Origin: Macrotis lagotis | Taxonomy: Eukaryota > Chordata > Mammalia > Peramelemorphia > Peramelidae | Length of the DNA stretch: 64,000 nt | Reading direction: 5' to 3' | Assembly: GCF_037893015.1 (NCBI RefSeq) | Contig: NC_133658.1 | Coordinates: forward strand, 284,833,719-284,897,718 | Shown here: in pieces, positions 1 through 10,685 of the stretch | How the letters are laid out: each line of letters opens with the position of its first letter | Position numbering within the stretch: position 1 is the first letter of the stretch | Notes under the pieces: model-generated | What the model was told of the DNA's origin: nothing | The model's database searches: none | What the model saw: the letters and a program-made list of their open reading frames with translations, nothing else | Position numbers and translations under genes: made by a program

Positions 1-1398
1 ATTTCTCCCATTTTAATATAGTCATACTGGTATTATCAGGTCTGTTCCTAGTTAAGTGACATTTCCTAAAGAAAGACTTAGTGACTAATGAACTTAAAAA
101 TAATAAGGACTGATATTTATGTAAAGTACAAGATATCCCCCTTTTATAAAAAAAAAAAGAAAAGAAAACTGAGAGTTATTGTAACTTACTTAGCATCCCA
201 CAACTACGAAGAAACAGAGGCAAAATTTGAACCCAGATCTTTCAATTCTGGGAGGCACAGCCAGAAAGTAACTTCTTTGGAATGTGTCTACCTTAGTCCA
301 TTTCTTACTTCCAAAAAGGATGTGGTTTTTGTGCTAGATAGACACACTCCACAAATGATAACTTCCAGAGCAGAAATTTACTACAAAATCTTCCAAGACA
401 TTGAATGGATTTTTTTTTCATTTTTTTAAAAATGAATTTTGTTGCTATGGAGATGTTTGAGGCTACCTTAAACACAGTCCAATGAAAAATGGGAGGCAAT
501 TGTTGGCACTCTGTAGACAATAGTGAGATTATTCTCTATGCTAAGAAACTCTACTGATACCTCCTCTCAGGCAGATCTGTGTTGTGTTGTGTTGTGTTGT
601 GTATTCCCTTCCCTACAGAATTCTTCATGCTGAAGAAAGCATCTGTCTTCAGGCAGAAAAAAAATGCAACAAGGGAACCTTGTAACTGTCTTAGTTGTTT
701 TCATAAGATGAGGTAGCAATAGTTTGGCTGTAATAAAAAGACTGGAAATGGATCAGAAACCCAACAATATACACTATACAGGGTGTACTATGAGCTTGTC
801 AATGACTCAGACTTGGAGGGGAAAGTCAACTTCAACAGATTATAGTTTGGTCTTGGAGTTGTTTTTGTTCCTGAGTCTCATTCTGTCTTTCTTGGTAGTT
901 TTTTTTTTGAGGAATTTTTCCCCTCCCCACATCATTTGATCTTACCAGCCAAATATAACATTTTACCTAAGACTTATTAAAATAGTCCTGTCTTTTTCCT
1001 GACTGCCTGTTATTATAACCAATGGCTAAAAAATCCACTGGGAAGTCAGCACTTTCTTTTTTCTCCCATCGCCCTCCACCAGTCTAACTCAGATGTTCCA
1101 TTTCAGGATCTGAACTAGTCATGTGTGTCTTTGAAAATCATTGTACTAAGGAAATCCAAATTGCCCAGTTTCCAACAGCCTGCTGCAGATGGGCAAGCAT
1201 CCCAGGAAGTAACTCAGGCAAGCCCTGTTGTGCTTGCAATGTCTTCAAGTCACCAAATCGAGGTGAACAATAACCCAGGGTCCTGAAAGAATTAGTAGCT
1301 GTTATTTGCTGAGCCCCTGCCAGAGCTTTTAGAATATAATGAAGGGAGAAAGTGATACAGAGATAGAGAAGGGAAAATTTCCTGATTGCAAATACTGG
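1..1398. other. Mostly unique non-coding sequence
   Basis: No recognisable gene. Roughly 180-255 holds a short minus-strand SINE/MIR scrap (a cluster reading TTTGAACCCAGATCTTTC). A (TGTTG)n microsatellite is listed separately. Open frames here are short and show no domain or signal motif. Confidence 0.55.
578..602. repeat. (TGTTG)n microsatellite
   Basis: About five perfect tandem copies of a 5-bp GTGTT unit, readable directly. Short and with no evident function. Confidence 0.85.
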
Positions 1399-1545
1399 AA
1401 TGAGTGAGTGAGTGAATGATTGAATGAATGAATGAATGAATGAGGCATTTATTAAGTAAAACACTATAGATACAAATGGAAAAGTAAAGACAACCCCTTC
1501 TCTCAAGGAGCTCCTATTCTAAGAATGAAAGAGAGTAAAGTCAAC
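1399..1545 (+). repeat. (GAAT/GAGT)n tract plus family D fragment
   Basis: A tetranucleotide tract of GAGT then GAAT units (1399-1442) runs into GGCATTTATTAAGT...GATACAAA...CTCTCAAGGAGCTCC. That is the opening motif of a dispersed repeat seen several more times in this window (family D; see 7805, 20880, 29475, 30885, 33115). Confidence 0.5.
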
Positions 1546-1941
1546 AAAATCTAAGTCTCAGACCTTTACTCTGATTCCTTGTAAAATAAAGAATATATTT
1601 TTCCACATGAGTTGAAGACATAACAGTGGTAACTGAGAGCCAGCATAGTCATAATCAGAACAAGTCATGCCTGAATAACTTCTCTGACATGGTTCAAAAA
1701 AATTTTATAGATGTAATTTTCCTGAATTTCAGTTAAGCATTTGGCCAAATATCTTAGGCTATTCATGGAAATAATATCAAGAGATCAGGGTTAGATGATA
1801 ATACAGTTAAGTAGATTCTGAATTGGTCAAAAGAGTACGCCCAAAAGAGCTATTCATGGGTTGGTGGCAACTCAGAAGAAGTTCTCTAGTGCAGCACCCC
1901 AGGAATCCTAACTATGCAGTTTAATTCTTTTTCCTAAGAGA

Positions 1942-2258
1942 TGGGGAGCTAGATGACACTGTTGGTAGAGCACTGAACATGAAGTCAGGAGGGCCTGAGT
2001 TTAAATCCAATCTTAGACATTTACTAGCTGTGAGACCTTGGGCAAGTAACTTAATTCTAATTGTCACACATCTGAGGCCATCTCCAGTCACCCTGATCCA
2101 TGTCTGGCCATAGACCCAGATGACTCCAAAGGAGAAAGTGGGGCTAGCGACTTAGCACAATACCCTGTCAATCAAATTCAATTCATTTGCTTTTCAACAT
2201 ATCACTTCCCTGATGTCATGGTCTTCTTCAAGAGCGAAGGACAAATATCATTATCAAT
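1942..2258 (+). mobile_element. CORE-SINE with RTE-like tail
   Basis: The head reads GGGGAGCTAGATGACAC...TAGAGCAC. The core reads AGCTGTGAGACCTTGGGCAA. The long tail contains CACACATCTGAGGCCATCTC and ends CCTGATGTCATGGTCTTCTT...AAGGACAAA. The tail matches what I know of the marsupial SINE family mobilised by an RTE LINE. It is inserted in the CR1/L3 fossil and is fairly diverged. Confidence 0.75.
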
Positions 2259-2379
2259 AAAGGAAAGTCTAATAAAGTGAGCTAGGAAAATGACCTTAGT
2301 TCTATTTTGTTAAATAATTTTATCAATGAGTTAGATGGAAGTTTAGATGACATATTTATCAAATTAATAGATGGCATAA

Positions 2380-2525
2380 AAGGGCAGCTAGGTGGCACAG
2401 TAGATAGAGTCCTGGGCCTGGAGTCAGGAGGACCTGAGTTCAAATCCTGACTCAGACACTTAATAATTACTTAGCTGTGTGACCTTGGGCAAGTCACTTA
2501 ACCCCAATGTCTTGCAAAAAAAAAG
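2380..2525 (+). mobile_element. Marsupial CORE-SINE, A type
   Basis: A complete short SINE from GGGCAGCTAGGTGGCACAGT through AGCTGTGTGACCTTGGGCAA to CACTTAACCCC and an A-rich tail. The GAGTTCAAATCC block is a tRNA-type B box. It interrupts the CR1/L3 fossil between the FINDLD-like motif and the following segment, so it is the younger insertion. Confidence 0.85.
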
Positions 2526-3110
2526 GTGATATAAAGTAGGAAGGGAGAGCTAACACAAAACCTAAAAAGTTCATAACAGGCTAAAATAAAGAGCTGGAGC
2601 TAAGTATATAGGATTTTATTTTTTTTAAGTAAATATAAGGTCCTTCACTTAGTCCCCCAAAGGAGATTTAACTAGACAATAATTCATCTAGGAGTTTCAG
2701 TGAATTGTAAATTCTGTAATTTGATGCTATGGCATTGCTGTCAAAATATCAACTATAATTTGACTAATTTAAGGAAAAAATAGTGAATAGGGAATAAGAA
2801 TAAGGAAGAAGTTGTGATCCCACTATACTGAACCTTGACTAGACTACATCTAAACTGATGCATTCAGTTTGAGTTGGGGTGTTTTAGGAAGGACAGTGGT
2901 AGTTCAGAGAATAATGGATAGAATTGCATAAGAGAATCTGTTGAATTGGACCTGTTTAATTGTTGTCTTTTATTATTTGAAAGGCTATTCTGAAGATTTG
3001 TACTTCTTCCAGAGAGTAAAAATGGGAAAGACTGGTAAAAGTTGTTGAGATATGAAAACTCAGCAAATAGAAGATGTTCTCTGAGATACCTTCCAACTCT
3101 TAGATTATTT

Positions 3111-3589
3111 GATATAACTCAATTGACCCCAAACTGCTCAAACTGGACAGACAAACTGGGAGTTGCTGAATTAATGACATAATAGTTTTCAGAGTTGTAG
3201 ATGGATCTTAACAGTTTGTAATAACTTAGAAACCAAAGGAAAAGTGATCTCTGCCTATAGGGCCTCCAAGTTTCATTGCAATGAGCAACACAAAAGTTAA
3301 GTATTGTATCACTACTGTACTATAGCAATTGATAAGCATGGGAAGACATATGAATTTAGTAAAATGAAGCTAATAAAACCAGTAACAATATATGCCACAA
3401 AAACCAGGAAAACAATATACACAAAAAAAACACAACAATGTAAATGACAGAGATTAATCACCTCTATCAACAAAACCAAATGCTGAAAAATTATAATGGC
3501 TAGGTATGGTCTGAAAGAAAGGATGAAAGGATGAACTTCTTGCTTCTTTTTAGAAGAAAGAGGACCTTGGATGTTGAATATTGCATATA
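3111..3589. other. Unique non-coding sequence
   Basis: No recognisable repeat family or gene. The short open frames on both strands have no recognisable domain and are hydrophobic or low-complexity. Confidence 0.4.
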
Positions 3590-4426
3590 CTATATTTCCC
3601 CATGTATAAGACACACCCTTTTTCAAAAAATTTGGGGTCTAAAATCTGGGACTGTCTTATATAGTAATTATAAATTTTTTTACATGCATTTACTGCTTTT
3701 TTTGAATTTGGTGTCCATGCACTCATTGTTTCACATTTGTAACTGGTATATTAGGTTACATTTTGCCACATTCTGCCCAGAAATAGCTCAGAAAAAATTT
3801 TCATACAGTGCTGAATTCAAATTCAAAATGATCCAGTTTGCAAAAGTGAATGGAAATCCTGCTGCTGAATTTCAGTTTGGTCCTCCTCCAACTGAGAGAA
3901 CAATCTGAGACTGACTATGGGAAGAAGAAACCCTTCTGAAAGCCATGGCAAAAGAAGGCCATGAGTCAAATCAGTCAAATGGCCTGATCTAGAGAGGGAA
4001 TTGAAGAGATGGATTGAAGAGCAAAGGACAATTGGAATTCCTGTATCCACAAAGATGGTTCATCATGAGGCCAGAAGAATTGCTGATAAAAAGAAGTGAC
4101 TGATTTCAAAGGACACAATTGGTGCTTCAGGTTCATGAAACGGAATGGACTAAGCTTGCACCCACGCACCAGACTTGCCCAAGGAATGCTTGTGGTCAGC
4201 CACAGACCATAGCCCAGGCAGGAGAGCAGTGAGAACCTCTCCTACGACAGTGATTCATCATCAAACACAGGAGAAGATGAGCTAAGGGATGGGAGTTTTG
4301 ACAAGTGGATGAGTTGTATGAATTTTATGATGAATAAAACTTGAGCTCAATAACTTTATGTAATACATTGTTTTTCATATTTCAGGCCCCCAAATTAAGG
4401 TGCATTTTATACATGGAGAAATATGG
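3590..4426 (+). mobile_element. Pogo-like DNA transposon, 837 bp, with TA duplication
   Basis: The left end reads CTATATTTCCCCATGTATAA directly after a TA (3588-3589). The right end is its imperfect inverted complement, TTATACATGGAGAAATATGG, ending at 4426 and followed by TA (4427-4428). A TA target duplication with these ends is characteristic of the Tc1/mariner/pogo group. The ends belong to the mammalian group reading 'CCCATGTATAAGACGCACC'. The inside holds a broken N-terminal piece of a transposase (separate entry) and lacks the catalytic core, so this copy is non-autonomous and internally deleted. Confidence 0.75.
3794..4180 (+). pseudogene. Broken pogo-type transposase N-terminus (Brinker/CENP-B-like DNA-binding domain)
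   Basis: From about 3794 the reading frame gives YSAEFKFKMIQFAKVNGNPA followed by EFQFGPPPTERTI and a stop at 3906-3908. This is the helix-turn-helix pattern (xYsaeFKlkvi.fAke.GNraA...fgv) of the Brinker-type DNA-binding domain found at the N-terminus of some pogo transposases. After stops and frameshifts, the second DNA-binding segment reappears at 4120 as WCFRFMKRNGLSLHPRTRLA, a CENP-B/HTH-type signature. No DDE catalytic region follows; an acidic serine-rich stretch (4230-4290) probably derives from the C-terminus. The remnant cannot make a working transposase. Domain names come from family knowledge; the motifs are read from the sequence. Confidence 0.7.
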
Positions 4427-4778
4427 TAACAGCAGATTTTTTTCAATGTATGATCAGTTTTGTGAAATTTTTTTCTTCCACCTTTTTTGTTCCCATTTAT
4501 TATAGGGAAGATGACTCTAGGGAAAAGAATACCTTGATATATGTAAATAATATCAAAATGAAATATATAAATAAAATTTATTTTTAAAAAGAATAAAGGG
4601 AAGCCTCTGTACCATCCCCTGAAATTATAACCCAAGGATATAGAACTGGTTCCTTCCTTATCACCCATGCCAAAATCATTCCTATTATATGCCTCTTTTT
4701 CTACCTATTCTGAAATTCTTACTTCTTTGAGCTTGACAATACCAATAATATCATTGACTGCTGAAGGTCTTTGTTAAT
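4427..4778. other. Unique AT-rich sequence
   Basis: No recognisable gene or element between the pogo-like element and the GATA tract. Confidence 0.4.
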
Positions 4779-4829
<51 letters not shown>

Positions 4830-4908
4830 TAGATATAGATATAGATATAGATATAGATATAGATATAGATATAGATATAGATATAGATATAGATATAGAT
4901 ATAGATAG
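4779..4908. repeat. (GATA)n/(GATATA)n microsatellite
   Basis: About 12 GATA units (4780-4829) pass into about 13 units of the six-base ATAGAT variant. The two phases suggest a point change that was itself amplified. Long TYLYLYL... open frames on the minus strand are artefacts of this tract. Confidence 0.95.
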
Positions 4909-5179
4909 GTATATACAAATTCAAAGTATATATATAAAATGTTCCTTTGGAGAGCAGTGAAAACAAAGGGAATCATTTAGTGTTAGAAAAAATTCAAAGG
5001 CTCCTCTAAATCAAGGTCCCTAACCAGGGGTCCAGGTCCACAGAAAATTATCAGGGCATCTATGAATATGAATGGACAAAAAAAATCAACTTTATTTTTT
5101 CTCGTCTTAGATTTCCTTTTTAATTCTATATATTTGATGTTATGCATTATTCTGAAAAGGTCCATAAAGGTCTTGAACA

Positions 5180-5181
<2 letters not shown>
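4909..5181. other. Low-confidence DNA-transposon-like sequence
   Basis: 5008-5170 reads AGGTCCCTAACCAGGGGTCC...GAAAAGGTCCATAAAGGTC. The 'GGTCC...CCATGGACC'-style ends and AT-rich interior are typical of small hAT-derived elements, but I could not match both ends. Confidence 0.3.
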
Positions 5182-5241
<60 letters not shown>

Positions 5242-5247
5242 TCTCTT
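5182..5247. repeat. (TC)n microsatellite
   Basis: About 66 bp of nearly pure TC. Responsible for long Ser-Leu and Arg-Glu open frames that are not genes. Confidence 0.95.
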
Positions 5248-5519
5248 TCATTCTTTCTTGCTCTCACTCAAAGTGAATTATATTTATTTATTCAATTCAA
5301 ATTAGAATTCCCTCAAGAAAATAACAATTCCTTGAGGCAAGGAATTATTATTCATTTTTGTCTTTATTCCACCTCTATCTAGCACATTGTTTTGCAAATA
5401 GGAAGCAATTAATCAGTGTATGTGGAATTGAATCCTCAAGTTGAATTATTTTCTGTCTGGGCACTTTTCATTGGAATTGGTGGGGGTGAGGGGGATGAGA
5501 GGATCAGAGATGACAGGGG

Positions 5520-5800
5520 AAGAGTAGACAGTGCAGCCTAGGGAGGCAAAATTTAGGCCCCAGTCACAATGTCTGGCCCATGGTCAGTATAAGGGCCCAA
5601 AATCATTCAGTCTGGTGCTGCCAAGGCAACTATTGGCAGGACTCAAAATTCAATAATATGATGAGGTGAATTATTTAGACCTTTGACCAAATAAAGGAGG
5701 CTAATTTTTAAATTGATAATTTTGTTTGACCCTTGAATGATATTATAAATATCCAAATAGCCCTAGGTTAAAAAAAAAAAAGGTTCCCCATCCCTACTTT
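5520..5800. mobile_element. hAT-like non-autonomous element remnant
   Basis: AAATTTAGGCCCCAGTCACA...AAATATCCAAATAGCCCTAG, an A-run, then AGGTTCCCCATCCCTA. The ending GGTTCCCCATCCCT is the inverted form of the GGG(A/G)TGGGGAACC end typical of mammalian hAT elements. The opposite end is not clear. Confidence 0.4.
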
Positions 5801-5814
5801 AGACAATAAACAAT

Positions 5815-6255
5815 TCCAGTCAAACATGTCATTCCTTACTCTCACACTCTATCTCCCATCCCATGCCTAAGCAATGACTGTCCCCCATTTCTAAAAGGAC
5901 TCACTCATCACATCAGTCTTAGTGAATCTTTGTCATTCTTCAAAAAGGCTTTAGCATTATCATCTGCATAAAGCCTTCCCTTCCCCTGTATTAGTGCTCT
6001 TCCTTCCTCCCAAACTACTTTGTATCTCATTAACTTATATTTATTCTCAATATGTATATTATACAAATATTACACAAAAATATATTACACAAATATTTAT
6101 ATTACACAGAAAATATATTTAGATGTTTAGCTATCCCAATAGACTATAAACTCCTAGAGAACAAGGACTGGCATTTTTGTACCCATAGGGAATAGTATAG
6201 TTCCTGGCACAGAGTAGGTGCTTAATGAAGATGTATTAATTGATTAATCAATTGA
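5815..6255 (+). mobile_element. L2 LINE 3' end
   Basis: A pyrimidine-rich upstream part (CATAAAGCCTTCCCTTCCCC) is followed by the L2 tail pattern ACTATAAACTCCTAGAGAAC, CTGGCACAGAGTAGGTGCTT and AATGAAGAT. This is the usual 5'-truncated form of this ancient mammalian LINE. A small TATTACACAAATAT duplication series occupies 6055-6115. Confidence 0.7.
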
Positions 6256-7116
6256 ACAAGGCCTCTGGGTTGACCATGGTCAATGATGAGCAAAACATCA
6301 CTAACTAAAAATAATTTGATGACATCCCAGTTTTGCCCTAGTCCAGCTGTTGGTGGGAAGAGTAGCCAGAGAAAACTGCAGTCCCTTGTCACTGGAGTTC
6401 TTTAGGTGAAGTTGGGGTATCCTGTCAAGGCTGATATGCAAGGAATTCCTGCACCAAGGAGAACAGTTGCTCAGGTGCAAGTCAGCCAAAATCAGAAAAC
6501 TGCTGTCTGTGCTCTTGTTCAGTCATAGAAGATGCACCCAAAACATAAATTGTCTCTGGAGACAGTATAAAGAGTCAATGCTGAAGCCTAGAAATGACTG
6601 TCACATAAAAATCAGCTTAATCCTTCTGATAGCCTCCATAGTTTGGGACAACTTTGATATATTCTTTGACTAATGGCAAGGAAGATTTGCTGGGGCGATA
6701 GAGGAAGAATGTCTTTGTCCAATGAAAGAACTTCCTCAGACTCAAATTCCAACTTGACCCATAAATCTTCTGCCAGATGCCATCCATCATTTTACCATCC
6801 TGCCTCCCACAATGTGTTTTATGGTTTCTTCATAATAAAACTCTGTGCGATGCAATTTGTTTGGAAACAGTGTCATTCACTGCAGAAGAGGAAGAAAACT
6901 GGCTACAATTTATGATGCCCTCCTTACCTAAATAATTCATGATTATTGAAGAGCTTCAGAAATGGTTATACCTGCTTGTTAAGCATTGCTAAATGGCAAA
7001 CAATGGGTACCAAAGGCTGGTGCCCATCACTGGAGGTCATTTCATCGAAAGAGCACTGGCTTGGGAGTCAAGAGCTCTTGGTCTAGTTACAGATCTGTCA
7101 CAAACTGTCCAGATCT

Positions 7117-7118
<2 letters not shown>
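6256..7118. other. Unique non-coding sequence
   Basis: An 860-bp block without recognisable repeats. Open frames of 62-80 codons occur on both strands (for example 6673-6915 plus) but none shows a domain, and none is flanked by convincing splice or polyadenylation signals. Confidence 0.45.

Positions 7119-7156
<38 letters not shown>
7119..7156. repeat. (GT)n microsatellite
   Basis: About 19 TG units, one of them interrupted by a C near the start. Confidence 0.95.
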
Positions 7157-7157
<1 letters not shown>

Positions 7158-7506
7158 CAAAGAGAGACAGAGACAAAGAGAAAGAAAGATAGAGTAAGAG
7201 AGGCAGAGACAGAAACAGATAGGCAAACAGACACACAGAGCCAGACAGAAACAAGACTTGAGGAGAGACTCAGCGACAGACAGACAGACAGAAGAGACAG
7301 AGACAGAGGGAGACAGAGACAGAGAGAAAGATGGAGAGAGAGAGAGAGAGAGAGATACACACAGAGAGAAAGATAGAGACAGAGAAAAACAGAGACCTAG
7401 AGAGTCAGAGAAAGAGACAGAGAGAGAGAGACATAAAAAGAGAGGAGAGGAGAGGAGAGAAGAAGAGAGGAGAGGGGAGGGGAGGGGAGGAGAGGGGAGG
7501 GGAGAG
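7157..7506. repeat. 350-bp GA-rich tract ending in G4-capable repeat
   Basis: Imperfect GAGA/GACA repeats pass at 7440-7506 into AGGGGAGGGGAGGGGAGG-type sequence with at least four closely spaced GGGG runs. This is capable of triplex and G-quadruplex folding. Arg-Glu-rich open frames on plus and Ser-Leu-rich ones on minus are shadows of the tract. Confidence 0.9.
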
Positions 7507-7549
7507 GTTTCTGTTTTCATCTGTTACATGAGGGACCTGGACTAGACAA

Positions 7550-7765
7550 GAGGTACTTAAGCTTTTTCATTTCCTGGACCCCCATCATCAATCTGGTGAA
7601 GTCTATGGAATCCTCTTCAGAATACTGATTTTTAAATGCATTTTTTTAAAAATGAGATTACAAAAGAAACTAATTACAATAGCTATCACAATCTTTAAAA
7701 AAAAAAGTAAGCAAATTCACAGAAACTACGTTAAAAAAAAAACCCTGGGCTAGAAGATCATGAAG
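7550..7765. mobile_element. hAT-like non-autonomous element
   Basis: GTACTTAAGCTTTTTCATTT, CTGGACCCCCATCATCAATC and TGGTGAAGTCTATGGAATCC match the family that reads TTCTTAACC...ATGGACCCC...CTGGTGAAGCCTATGGA. The right end, ACGTTAAAAAAAAAACCCTG, resembles the inverted left end. The same family appears at 47,585. Confidence 0.55.
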
Positions 7766-7804
7766 GGCCCCTCTAAATCAGGTTCAGTGTTCTATCACAC
7801 TATA

Positions 7805-8330
7805 TTCTAAACCAATCTAACAAGTATCTGACAAGTGTCTGCACTGTGCTGGACACTACACCAGTCAATGGAGATACAAAGGCAAAATGAAAAGCAGGTG
7901 CTGACCTCAAACAGATTGCATTCTACCGAGAGATACATGTTGGGAGAGAAGTCCATACCAATCAATAAATATTTATTGAGTGCTTACCATGTACCAAGCA
8001 TAGTGCCAGGTGCTTGGAAACACAAATACAAAAAATAAAAAAGTCTCTACTGTCATGAAGCATATGAAAGCTACTGAAAGAGTGAATTATGAAAATAGAT
8101 AATCATATTACTAGTGGTAGTTTTACATTATAATTTGAGTTAGAGGAGAACAACCACCTCAGGGATAAGGAATGGTAAAGGTTCGGTGTAAATGAGTATT
8201 CCAGGTATGAGGAACAACTTGAACAAAGGTTAAAAAGGTAAGTAAGTATAGAGAACATCTAATTTGGCTAGAATGAGAAGAGTGTGCAAGATAGTAAATG
8301 TGAAATAAGCCTGTAAAGGTCTGCTTTCTG
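7805..8330 (+). repeat. Dispersed repeat, family D copy
   Basis: ATAAATATTTATTGAGTGCT, TACCATGTACCAAGCATAGT and GCCAGGTGCTTGGAAACACA, followed by GTATTCCAGGTATGAGGAAC. The same succession recurs elsewhere in the window. The family is old and mammalian-looking. I do not assign a name. Confidence 0.5.
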
Positions 8331-9259
8331 GAATTTTAAACAAATAGAAATTGTCAGGTGATGCTGAAGAAGGGAAATTTTTTCCTTTAACCTACCGATT
8401 TATGCTCTGAAAAAATGATATATTGTCATTAGTTACAAAAAGCCTATTGTCAGGTTGTTATTTTTGAGTGGACCAAAATCAGGACTTTTGGCAGAAGAGT
8501 GAACAAGTAGGTATTCTATTGACCATTATGCCCAAGGAGAAATTAGGTTTTCATAATGTTGGTGCAGGGAAGGGTTTGGAGTCAAGGGAGCCTGAGTTCA
8601 AATTCCCCCATGTGATATTCAATTCTAGAGCTAAGGAGAATGCAAACCCAATTATAAATCATATCTGAATCTATGACTTCTTCAGAAATTTCAGATCCAA
8701 GGAGTTGAGAGAGAAAAACAGAAAGTCAGAAATCAGAGTGAAGATTTCAAAGCAAGTTCAAGAGAGACACTATTAGGAATATTGGTGAAGAGATTATATG
8801 TATAACACAATTGGCCTCCCCAAATGTCCTCAGTCTTTTGTGGCATTAGGGTATATTTCTACACCTGCACCAATGCATCAATATGATCACAGAATGGATC
8901 CTCCTGGCTCAGCCAGAGCAGGTCATGGTCCAAAGCTCACCCCATCTGTTTAGCAAGCAGACGCATTTCAGAACAGCATACATCCCTGTGTACCTACAAT
9001 TGGAATCAGCTCTAAGATCGTTGAACAATTCTCCCTGAGTGAGGACCAGTGCAGATGGATAATGAGTTCTTAATATGTCTCGCAAGATGCTGAGAGCTTC
9101 TATTGCCCAACAGTAGATGGAATTACCTATGCAGGATTATCTCTGCACTGAAGCAGTACGGCCAAGTGCTCTGATAACCATTAACCTACATCCAATTCAA
9201 TAAGTGTTTATTGGCTACCAATGAGGCTTTAAGGACTTAGGGGAGAAGAGAGCATGAAA
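8331..9259. other. Mostly unique sequence
   Basis: A short SINE scrap (GGAGTCAAGGGAGCCTGAGT, about 8578-8600) is the only repeat trace. A 66-codon frame at 8468-8668 runs through that scrap, so it is not a gene. The rest has no recognisable content. Confidence 0.4.
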
Positions 9260-9640
9260 TGACAGAAAGAGTGATGGACTAAGAGCCAGGTCACTTGAGT
9301 CTCGATACAAATTGCCCCCCCCATGCAATGAAACCAGAGTTAGATTTAGGGTCAAGGAAGTTGGGTTAGAATCCTTGTTCTGAAGTTTACTAACTCTGTG
9401 ATCTAGTAACTTTCTTCATTTCTTTTTTTCATTCCTTTCCCTCTGGAGTTTAGCTTCCCCAGTTGAAAATTAGCAAGTTAGACTTCTAAAATCCCTTAAA
9501 ATTTTAAATCTATAACCTTTGATTGTTTTGCTGTGCGGTCTTAGGCAAGTTATGTATCTTTTCTAGGCATCAGTTTCCCTATGTATAAAGTGAAGATTTT
9601 GGACTAAAAGCAGAATAAGTTTCCTCAGGAAATAGATGGA
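9260..9640 (+). mobile_element. MIR-type SINE fragments
   Basis: Three MIR-like pieces lie in a row: AGAGTGATGGACTAAGAGCC, then GTTAGAATCCTTGTTCTGAA, then GTCTTAGGCAAGTTATGTAT with TCAGTTTCCCTATGTATAAA. The core order fits MIR; divergence is high. Confidence 0.55.
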
Positions 9641-9689
9641 AGGCCTATAACTAGAGGCCTCCAAGCAAAGTCTGTATAGCCTTTTATTA

Positions 9690-9913
9690 AGCATACCTCT
9701 TCAGTTTTTTTCAGTTATTTCTGACTCTTTATGATCCATGGAGTACTTTTCTCTTTCCTTCTCCAGATCATTTTACAGATGAGAAAACTGAGGCATGCAA
9801 GGTTAAATGACTTGCCCATAATCACCAAGCAAGCAAGAGTCTAAGGTCAGATTTGAACTTATGAGACTGTCTCCTTGATTCCAATCCCAATGCTCCATCT
9901 ACCTAGCTGTCTA
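9690..9913 (-). mobile_element. CORE-SINE, long-tail type
   Basis: Read on plus it is TTTCAGTTATTTCTGACTCT...ATTTTACAGATGAGAAAACT...ACCTAGCTGTC. This is the complement of the marsupial SINE with head GGCAGCTAGGTGG and tail AAGAGTCGGACATGACTGAA. Nearly full length. Confidence 0.8.
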
Positions 9914-9979
9914 TGGATATTAAAAATGGGGGAATTATTCAAGTATTGCTTGAACTGAATCCTGACCTTATAATCAAAA

Positions 9980-10165
9980 GATTTAGAGCTGAAAAGAACA
10001 TTAAAGGTCATCTATCCCTACTCCTTCATTTTAGAAATGAGAAAAATGAGAACCAAAGAAATTAAGCAGTTCTTCTAAGACCACACAGATGCACCAACAT
10101 TTGAACTCAAGACCCTTATTCTTATTCTGAAATCCAGTCATCTTTCTTCTAAAGCAGCTGTGACA
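9980..10165 (-). mobile_element. MIR-related SINE
   Basis: GATTTAGAGCTGAAAAGAAC...TTCATTTTAGAAATGAGAAA...TTTGAACTCAAGACCC, the reverse-oriented MIR pattern of B box, core and a Ca/G-rich 3' part. Confidence 0.5.
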
Positions 10166-10680
10166 TCCCATGTTTTAGCCTATCCATCTCCAATATTCTA
10201 GAATTCTATGACTAGACCAAAGTCACTGACAACTAATTTATTCCCTTCCCTCAAATAGGACTGTAGTCCCAACCAATGAAGAAAATCCTCACCCCAAGAG
10301 AGGCCATGGAGGAGATGATGAGGTTAACAAATTCCTAATGTTGAATGGAAATCCTCTTTGGTAGTAACAAGTCACCAGGGAGCTCCCATTGAGAAGGATG
10401 TGTTCTGACAGACGGGAAAGGAAAAGGCGAGCCAAAGTATATGGCTCCAGAGGTGTTTTGTGAGATGAAATGGATTTGATTTCAATTTCACAGAGCACAC
10501 GGGAGAACTTAGAAGGGGTGAAAAGTTCAAGAAGTCTAAGGACTCATTGCTAATACAGTATAGGGTCTGGGGCTCTTGAGTAGACAAAGGAACAGTTTGG
10601 TCTGTGGATACTAGTCACAATTGTTTTTATTTCTTTTTTTATTTTTTAAACAAAAAAAAAGACATTTTAAACTAGTTTAG
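10166..10680. other. Unique non-coding sequence
   Basis: Two overlapping minus-strand frames of about 70 codons (10289-10587) show no domain. No repeat recognised. Confidence 0.4.
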
Positions 10681-10685
10681 TTTTT

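Larger units (their letters stand above)
1600..3110 (+). mobile_element. CR1/L3-type LINE fossil (reverse-transcriptase region)
   Basis: A decayed plus-strand LINE whose segments follow the order of a CR1/L3 ORF2: AGAACAAGTCATGCCTGAATAA..., then TTTATCAATGAGTTAGATGGA near 2320, equivalent to the FINDLD motif of CR1 reverse transcriptase. The FADDTK active-site box that should follow is degenerate (reads like FIKLIDGIK). The C-terminal stretch runs to about 3110. It is broken by stops and by two SINE insertions (1942-2258 and 2380-2525). Family assignment rests on remembered CR1/L3 organisation, not on an alignment. Two further fossils of the same type lie at 48.7 and 57 kb. Confidence 0.6.

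Noticed and set aside
2380..2525. tRNA gene
   Set aside because: The TAGAGC and GAGTTCAAATCC boxes are the tRNA-derived head of the SINE. The cloverleaf is not complete, and the same sequence occurs at a dozen sites.
4719..5382. Tyr-Leu, Arg-Glu and Ser-Leu repeat frames
   Set aside because: These are translations of the GATA and TC microsatellites. The same applies at 7,037-7,545, 14,499-14,741, 17,541-17,787, 19,075-19,257, 29,532-30,023 and 35,795-36,058.
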